The position numbers and the translations under genes are program-made. From Firmicutes bacterium UBA6811 (lineage in GTDB: Bacteria; Bacillota; SHA-98; UBA4971): a stretch of DNA of 9,649 nucleotides. The notes under the pieces were generated by a model. The model was not told the DNA's origin and did not search any database. It saw only the letters and a program-made list of their open reading frames with translations. The number at the start of each line of letters is the position of its first letter. Position 1 is the stretch's first letter. The DNA lies in contig DKEX01000032.1 of the NCBI GenBank assembly GCA_002452295.1, forward strand, positions 1 through 9,649, written 5' to 3'. This document shows, piece after piece, positions 6,427 through 9,649 of this stretch.

Positions 6427-6456
6427 TTATCCACATTATCCACAGGTTTATCCACA
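6427..6456. promoter_or_regulatory. Cluster of three perfect DnaA boxes
   Basis: The consensus DnaA box TTATCCACA occurs exactly at 6427-6435, 6436-6444 and 6448-6456, all in the same orientation. The first two abut and the third follows after 3 nt. Relative to the predicted LCP start point the sites lie at about -47 to -76, a usual position for an upstream-binding regulator. No dnaA, dnaN or other origin-linked gene is near and no unwinding element is evident, so a regulatory or DnaA-titrating cluster is more likely than the replication origin. Confidence 0.85.
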
Positions 6457-6507
6457 AGCTGGCAGGCCCGCGAGCCGAGGCATCCCGCTCCGCCTCCACC
6501 CACCTCA

Positions 6508-7638
6508 TCACTCGAGGTCGAGGTTGGGGACGGCGGGCAGGTCCAGGGAGCTCCTCTCCCCTCTCGCCAGGCGGTAGTAACCCGCGCAGGCCACCATGGC
6601 CGCGTTGTCAGTGCACAGGACCGGTGACGGGAACACGAGCTTGAGCCCGCTCGCCTTCGCCCGCTGCGCCATCATCTCCCTGAGCCTGGAGTTGGCCGCC
6701 ACTCCTCCGGCAAGGGCCACTGTCTGAACATGCCTGCCCACCGCCGCTTTAGTCGTCTTCTCCACGAGGACGTCCACCACAGCCTCCTGGAAACTGGCGG
6801 CAAGGTCGGCAAGGCTCGCCCTCCCGGTCGCACCCGCACGCGCGTCCTGCGATCGGTCGCTCGTGCCCCAGGCTTTTCTGACGTAGTTCACCACCGCGGT
6901 CTTGAGCCCGCTGAAGCTGAAGTCGTACGACCCCTCCTCCAGGAACGCCCTGGGGAAGCGCACGGCCGCGGGGTCGCCGCCCCGCGCGGCGTCGTCGATC
7001 GCCGGCCCTCCAGGGTAGCCCAGACCGAGCGCCCTCGCCACCTTGTCAAAGGCCTCGCCCGCAGCATCGTCGAGCGTGCGGCCCATCGCCTCGTAACAGC
7101 CGTGGTCCCGCAGGTACACGAGATCGGTATGGCCTCCCGAGACCACAAGGCACACAAAGGGCGGGCGGAGGCCCGGGTGCTCGATGAAATTCGCGTATAT
7201 GTGCGCCTCGACGTGGTTCACCCCGATGAACGGCACCTGCCTGGCAAGGGCCATGGCCTTCGCGGCGGAGAGGCCCACGAGGATGGCGCCCACGAGGCCC
7301 GGCCCGCGCGTCGCGGCCACCGCCGTGATGTCGGCCAGGCTCACCTCCGCGTCGCGCAGGGCCTGGTCGATGGCGGGGATGATCATCTCCACGTGCCGCC
7401 GCGAGGCCACCTCCGGCACCACGCCGCCGAACCGCCTGTGGAGGCACACCTGGGATGCCACCACGCTGGACCGGAGGCGCAGGCCCGGGGCGGTGACCCC
7501 GGCGCTCGTTGCGCTCGCGGCGCCCGCGGCGCCCGCGCCGTCGCACAACCCGTCGCCCTCCAGCACGGCCGCCGATGTCTCGTCACAGCTTGTCTCGATC
7601 CCGAGCACGCAAAACGCGCGCCTCTCAGCGCCGGCCAT
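6508..7638 (-). CDS. tsaD: tRNA N6-adenosine threonylcarbamoyltransferase TsaD
   Basis: Catalytic subunit that transfers the threonylcarbamoyl group from its AMP carrier to A37 of ANN-decoding tRNAs (t6A), working with TsaB and TsaE in the cytoplasm. The 376-residue ASKHA-fold protein shows all family blocks: LGIETSCDETSAAVL (12-26), FGGVVPEVASRRHVE (70-84), RGPGLVGAILVGLSAAKA (111-128), the metal-binding VNHVEAHIYA (H142 and H146), VSGGHT (166-171), GRTLDDAAGEAFDKVARAL (186-204), DFSFSGLKTAV (239-249), GGVAANSRLR (311-320) and CTDNAAM (342-348, D344 the third ligand). About 20-25 extra residues, Ala/Gly/Ser/Thr-rich, lie at roughly 28-52 between the first block and SSVVASQ, where homologues have a short turn. 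The ATG at 7638 has GAGGG 6 nt upstream. It overlaps rimI by 14 nt and is the last gene of the operon. Confidence 0.97.
   Translation of the reverse strand: MAGAERRAFCVLGIETSCDETSAAVLEGDGLCDGAGAAGAASATSAGVTAPGLRLRSSVVASQVCLHRRFGGVVPEVASRRHVEMIIPAIDQALRDAEVSLADITAVAATRGPGLVGAILVGLSAAKAMALARQVPFIGVNHVEAHIYANFIEHPGLRPPFVCLVVSGGHTDLVYLRDHGCYEAMGRTLDDAAGEAFDKVARALGLGYPGGPAIDDAARGGDPAAVRFPRAFLEEGSYDFSFSGLKTAVVNYVRKAWGTSDRSQDARAGATGRASLADLAASFQEAVVDVLVEKTTKAAVGRHVQTVALAGGVAANSRLREMMAQRAKASGLKLVFPSPVLCTDNAAMVACAGYYRLARGERSSLDLPAVPNLDLE
7517..7534. repeat. 9-bp tandem repeat inside the tsaD insertion
   Basis: GCGGCGCCC occurs twice in tandem (7517-7525 and 7526-7534), with a further partial GCG-rich unit. 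It encodes part of the Ala/Gly-rich insertion in TsaD (about residues 35-41). This suggests the insertion arose by in-frame simple-sequence expansion. Confidence 0.6.
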
Positions 7639-8125
7639 GCCTATCCCTCACCGCGTTCCGGTCCCTCGCCGGCTGTTCGTTCCTCCACATGATCATGGCG
7701 TCCTCGCCGTTGTCGTGGTAGTAGCCAGGCCTTATGCCGACGCTCACGAACCCCAGCCTCTCGTAGAGCCTCTGCGCCCCCAGGTTGGACACCCTCACCT
7801 CGAGGGTCGTCCTCCTCGCGCCTTTCGCCTTCGCGTAGTCCATGATCGCCTTCATGAGCCTCTCGCCGACGCCCCGGCGGCGGTGGTCGGGGTGCACCGC
7901 GAGGTTTGTGATGTGCCCCTCATCGAGGATGATCCACATCCCGACATACCCTATTACTGTGCCGTTCTGCCGGGCCACAAGGTAGCACGCCCTGCTGTTC
8001 TCATAGATCTCGGAGAGGAACGCGTTCCTCGACCACGGTGTCGGGAACGATGCCGCCTCGATTTCCATCACGCTGTCGAGGTCGCTCTGTCGCATCAGGT
8101 TGATCTCAAAGTCCACCTTGTGCAT
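7625..8125 (-). CDS. rimI: Ribosomal protein S18 alanine N-acetyltransferase RimI
   Basis: GNAT-fold acetyltransferase that moves acetyl from acetyl-CoA to the N-terminal alanine of ribosomal protein S18. The 166 residues include the typical start of the family (MRQSDLDSVMEIEAASFPTPW, read in two parts at 11-20 and 21-31), GHITNLAVHPDHRRRGVGERL (70-90) holding the acetyl-CoA pyrophosphate loop RRRGVG (82-87), EVRVSNLGAQRLYERLGF (109-126) and GIRPGYYHDNGEDAMIM (130-146). The last 16 residues are an Arg-rich tail past the domain. The ATG at 8125 follows a G-rich tract (8127-8136), and the longer frame upstream is only the antisense-free extension into tsaB. It overlaps tsaB by 20 nt and tsaD by 14 nt, the gene order seen in many Bacillota. 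Confidence 0.96.
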   Translation of the reverse strand: MHKVDFEINLMRQSDLDSVMEIEAASFPTPWSRNAFLSEIYENSRACYLVARQNGTVIGYVGMWIILDEGHITNLAVHPDHRRRGVGERLMKAIMDYAKAKGARRTTLEVRVSNLGAQRLYERLGFVSVGIRPGYYHDNGEDAMIMWRNEQPARDRNAVRDRHGRR

Positions 8126-8867
8126 GCCCCCCGCCCGACCGGGCCTCGCCCCTCGCCATCTCCGCGCTGGATCTCCCCAGGTAGAACGGCTCGAGGTCAT
8201 ATGCGGTGCTGGCCTTGCCTGATTCGATGACAAGCCTCCCCAGAGCCGCCACCACTGCGGGCCGGGGCCCGATACACCAGTCGGGACCTATAGCGACCAT
8301 AGCGTCAGCTTCCTCGAGTATAACCTGTTTGTGGACCCTCGCACCATCCCCAACGAAGAGCACTCTCTCTCTGTTCCGATCAAGGCCCCCAGGCTCGCCG
8401 CTGCGGAAGCTCCGCACGACATCACGAACGCATCTCACGGCGTAGTCGCTCACCCTCTCCGGATGCGGCCCGCTTACGCGGTATGTCGCGGTGTATACCA
8501 GGTTGCGCCTGGCGGAGATGAGCGGGCACACAAGCCCCCCGGTCCCCCCCGAAAACGGCAGGTTGGCCGCTATGGCGTCGAGCGTCACGACGGGCCCTAT
8601 GGGCAGCTCAAGCGCGTAGCCCAGCACCTTCGCCATGGTGACGCCAATGCGCACCCCGGTGAACGAGCCAGGGCCTACGGTCACCGCGATCCCGTCGAGG
8701 TCCGGGGCCGCCCAGCCCGCCCCGGCGAGGAGCCTCTCGCACACGCACGCGAGGCTCTCGGAGTTCGATCTCGTTATAGTGGCGCTGTACTCGGCGACTA
8801 TCTCGTCGCCGGATACAAGCGCCACCCCGCCGGTAAAGGTGGATGTGTCAATCCCCATCACCCGCAA
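8106..8867 (-). CDS. tsaB: tRNA t6A modification dimerisation protein TsaB
   Basis: Non-catalytic ASKHA-fold partner that dimerises with TsaD and is needed for t6A formation. The 253-residue length is usual. Family marks are MGIDTSTFTGGVAL (4-17), VTVGPGSFTGVRIGVTMAKVLG (62-83, read in two parts), ISARRNLVYTATY (117-129) and the C-terminal EPFYLGRSSAE (226-236). The start is a TTG at 8867, chosen because GAGGAG lies 10 nt upstream and because it gives the standard MRVMGIDTS beginning; GTG 8861 and ATG 8858 are in frame but would shorten the first strand. It overlaps tsaE by 20 nt and rimI by 20 nt, so the genes are probably translationally coupled. Confidence 0.95.
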   Translation of the reverse strand: MRVMGIDTSTFTGGVALVSGDEIVAEYSATITRSNSESLACVCERLLAGAGWAAPDLDGIAVTVGPGSFTGVRIGVTMAKVLGYALELPIGPVVTLDAIAANLPFSGGTGGLVCPLISARRNLVYTATYRVSGPHPERVSDYAVRCVRDVVRSFRSGEPGGLDRNRERVLFVGDGARVHKQVILEEADAMVAIGPDWCIGPRPAVVAALGRLVIESGKASTAYDLEPFYLGRSSAEMARGEARSGGGHAQGGL

Positions 8868-9387
8868 GCGTCTTCAACTCCTCGACCATGCGCCGGAACC
8901 TCTCCCCGCGGGGAGCGAGCACGATCTCCCTTGTGTCTTCGCCCCTGCCTTCGCTCTCGCCCGCGTCGTTGCGCTCGCCGCCGGCCGCGCCCTCGCCCAC
9001 GCTGTCGCCGGGGATCCTTATCTCCACGTCGAGCCGCTCATCGGGCAGAAGGTCGTGCACTCTCTCGCCCCACTCAACCGCCGCGACACCCTGCCCGTAG
9101 AGGCACTCCTCGAGCCCAACGGTCTCGGCATCCGAGGCCCCGTCGAGCCTGTACGCGTCGATGTGGTACAGGGGGACCTTCCCCGGGTGCTCGTGGATGA
9201 TGGTGAAGGTCGGGCTCGTAACCCGCCCCCGGACGCCCATGCCCGCGGCCACGCCCTGCACCAACACGGTTTTTCCGGCGCCGAGGTCGCCCACGAGGCA
9301 CACGACGTCACCTGGCCCGACGAGCCTCCCCACGGCCGCGCCAAGCCTTCTCGTGTCATCCGGGCCGGAAGCCCGATACTTCAGCAC
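8848..9387 (-). CDS. tsaE: tRNA t6A modification ATPase TsaE
   Basis: P-loop ATPase that resets the TsaB-TsaD complex during t6A synthesis. The 179 residues contain the Walker A loop GDLGAGKT (33-40), TSPTFTIIHEH (58-68), YHIDAYRL (74-81) and VEWGERV (104-110), the set that defines this family. A Gly/Glu/Asp-rich insertion at about 127-153 splits the last strands (VEIRI and REIVLAPRGERF) and makes the protein longer than the usual 150-160. The start is GTG 9387, with a GGGAGG (9396-9401) 8 nt upstream; the frame continues upstream without a plausible signal. It is the first gene of the tsaE-tsaB-rimI-tsaD operon and has its own promoter 31 nt upstream. Confidence 0.95.
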   Translation of the reverse strand: MLKYRASGPDDTRRLGAAVGRLVGPGDVVCLVGDLGAGKTVLVQGVAAGMGVRGRVTSPTFTIIHEHPGKVPLYHIDAYRLDGASDAETVGLEECLYGQGVAAVEWGERVHDLLPDERLDVEIRIPGDSVGEGAAGGERNDAGESEGRGEDTREIVLAPRGERFRRMVEELKTLAGDGD

Positions 9388-9424
9388 CAGCCAAACCTCC
9401 CGCCCCGAGGAGAAATGCAAACAA

Positions 9425-9433
9425 ATTATACCA
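9425..9433 (-). promoter_or_regulatory. Extended -10 promoter of the tsaE operon
   Basis: On the minus strand 9433-9425 reads TGGTATAAT, a perfect TATAAT with the TGn extension. TGGATT at 9449-9454 is a weak -35 (18-nt spacer). Transcription would begin near 9418, leaving a leader of about 30 nt containing the GGGAGG ribosome site. Confidence 0.7.
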
Positions 9434-9649
9434 CAGGCACGAGTGGAGAATCCATAATGACGATATAGCGGGCGCCCGGTTTCCGACATAGGCTGCCAGA
9501 TTCCTATCAACATTTGAGCAGACCCTGCGCTCCGCCCTCGCCATCAAGGCATCCCACAGAAATGTTGTCTTGGCCCAGGGGCTGAATCGGGAGTATCAGC
9601 AACACAATAAGCCTGCGGGAGCCCAAGTGAGGGTGCAAGAATGCTCTCG
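9434..9649. other. Right edge, no identified gene
   Basis: Beyond the tsaE promoter I see no coding sequence with recognisable family features on either strand. A minus-strand frame is open through part of it but shows no motif. At the very end, GAGGGTG at 9629-9635 is followed by an ATG at 9641 on the plus strand. This may be the first codon of a divergent gene, but only three codons are visible. Confidence 0.4.

Larger units (their letters stand above)
6278..6507. promoter_or_regulatory. Intergenic regulatory region between tsaD and the LCP gene
   Basis: This 230-bp gap lies between the tsaD stop and the LCP start, both genes reading leftward. It carries three DnaA boxes (6427-6456) and a promoter for the LCP gene (6387-6416). 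I found no intrinsic terminator with a T-run after tsaD, so transcription may read through. The strip from about 6380 to 6450 is clearly more A+T-rich than the surrounding DNA. Confidence 0.7.

Noticed and set aside
6427..6456. Chromosomal replication origin (oriC)
   Set aside because: There are three DnaA boxes but no dnaA/dnaN or rpmH neighbourhood, no clear DnaA-trio or strong AT-rich unwinding element, and the flanking genes are a t6A operon and an LCP gene. It is kept as a regulatory or titration cluster.
6457..6507. Intrinsic terminator after tsaD
   Set aside because: The GC-rich bases form only weak short pairings and no T-run follows on the minus strand.
6730..7692. 320-codon plus-strand frame opposite tsaD
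   Set aside because: It lies antisense to a gene with every TsaD motif, has no motif of its own and is Arg/His-rich, so it is a shadow.
9508..9567. Inverted repeat CAACATTT / AAATGTTG spaced by 44 bp
   Set aside because: The arms are only 8 bp, the spacing is long, and there is no flanking duplication or transposase, so it is compatible with chance.

Overview
The window is GC-rich chromosomal DNA, roughly two-thirds G+C by eye, with strongly G/C-biased third codon positions and frequent GTG and TTG starts behind AGGAGG-like ribosome sites. The gene set (a TsaE-TsaB-RimI-TsaD cluster, a LytR-CpsA-Psr protein, a SpoIID/LytB protein, ComB and an AAT-type amino-acid permease) fits a high-GC, Gram-positive-type, possibly spore-forming Bacillota. 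That placement is inference; there is no rRNA or other direct taxonomic marker. I see no tRNA, rRNA, CRISPR array, insertion sequence or phage gene.

Layout from left to right. Positions 1-205 are non-coding, with a degenerate 8-bp tandem repeat and a short palindrome. A minus-strand lipoprotein gene of unknown function (206-997) diverges from a plus-strand amino-acid permease gene (1143-2738). The 145-bp gap between them holds a 16-bp tandem duplication and a perfect 19-bp palindrome. Everything else is on the minus strand. First, read right to left, come LCP ligase (5297-6277), comB (4549-5274) and a SpoIID/LytB-domain protein (2517-4544). Their gaps are 22 and 4 nt, so they look like one operon. 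The SpoIID gene ends inside the permease gene, with a 222-bp tail-to-tail overlap. Next is a 230-bp intergenic region (6278-6507), then the tight operon tsaE-tsaB-rimI-tsaD (9387 down to 6508), whose neighbouring genes overlap by 20, 20 and 14 nt. The last 260 bases hold the tsaE promoter and otherwise nothing I can identify.

How the genes work together. TsaE, TsaB and TsaD are the bacterial machinery that transfers threonylcarbamoyl to tRNA A37 (t6A); RimI acetylates the N-terminus of ribosomal protein S18. The LCP-comB-SpoIID group mixes cell-wall polymer attachment, 2-phosphosulfolactate dephosphorylation and peptidoglycan cleavage. This suggests an envelope or sporulation-linked operon.

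The most notable feature is a cluster of three perfect DnaA boxes (TTATCCACA, all in one orientation, within 30 bp). It lies just upstream of a TTGACA-18-AAGAAT promoter for the LCP-comB-SpoIID operon, with no replication gene nearby. It may couple that operon to DnaA activity, or act as a DnaA-titrating site. The second notable feature is the convergent overlap, where a repeat-rich segment is open in both genes.
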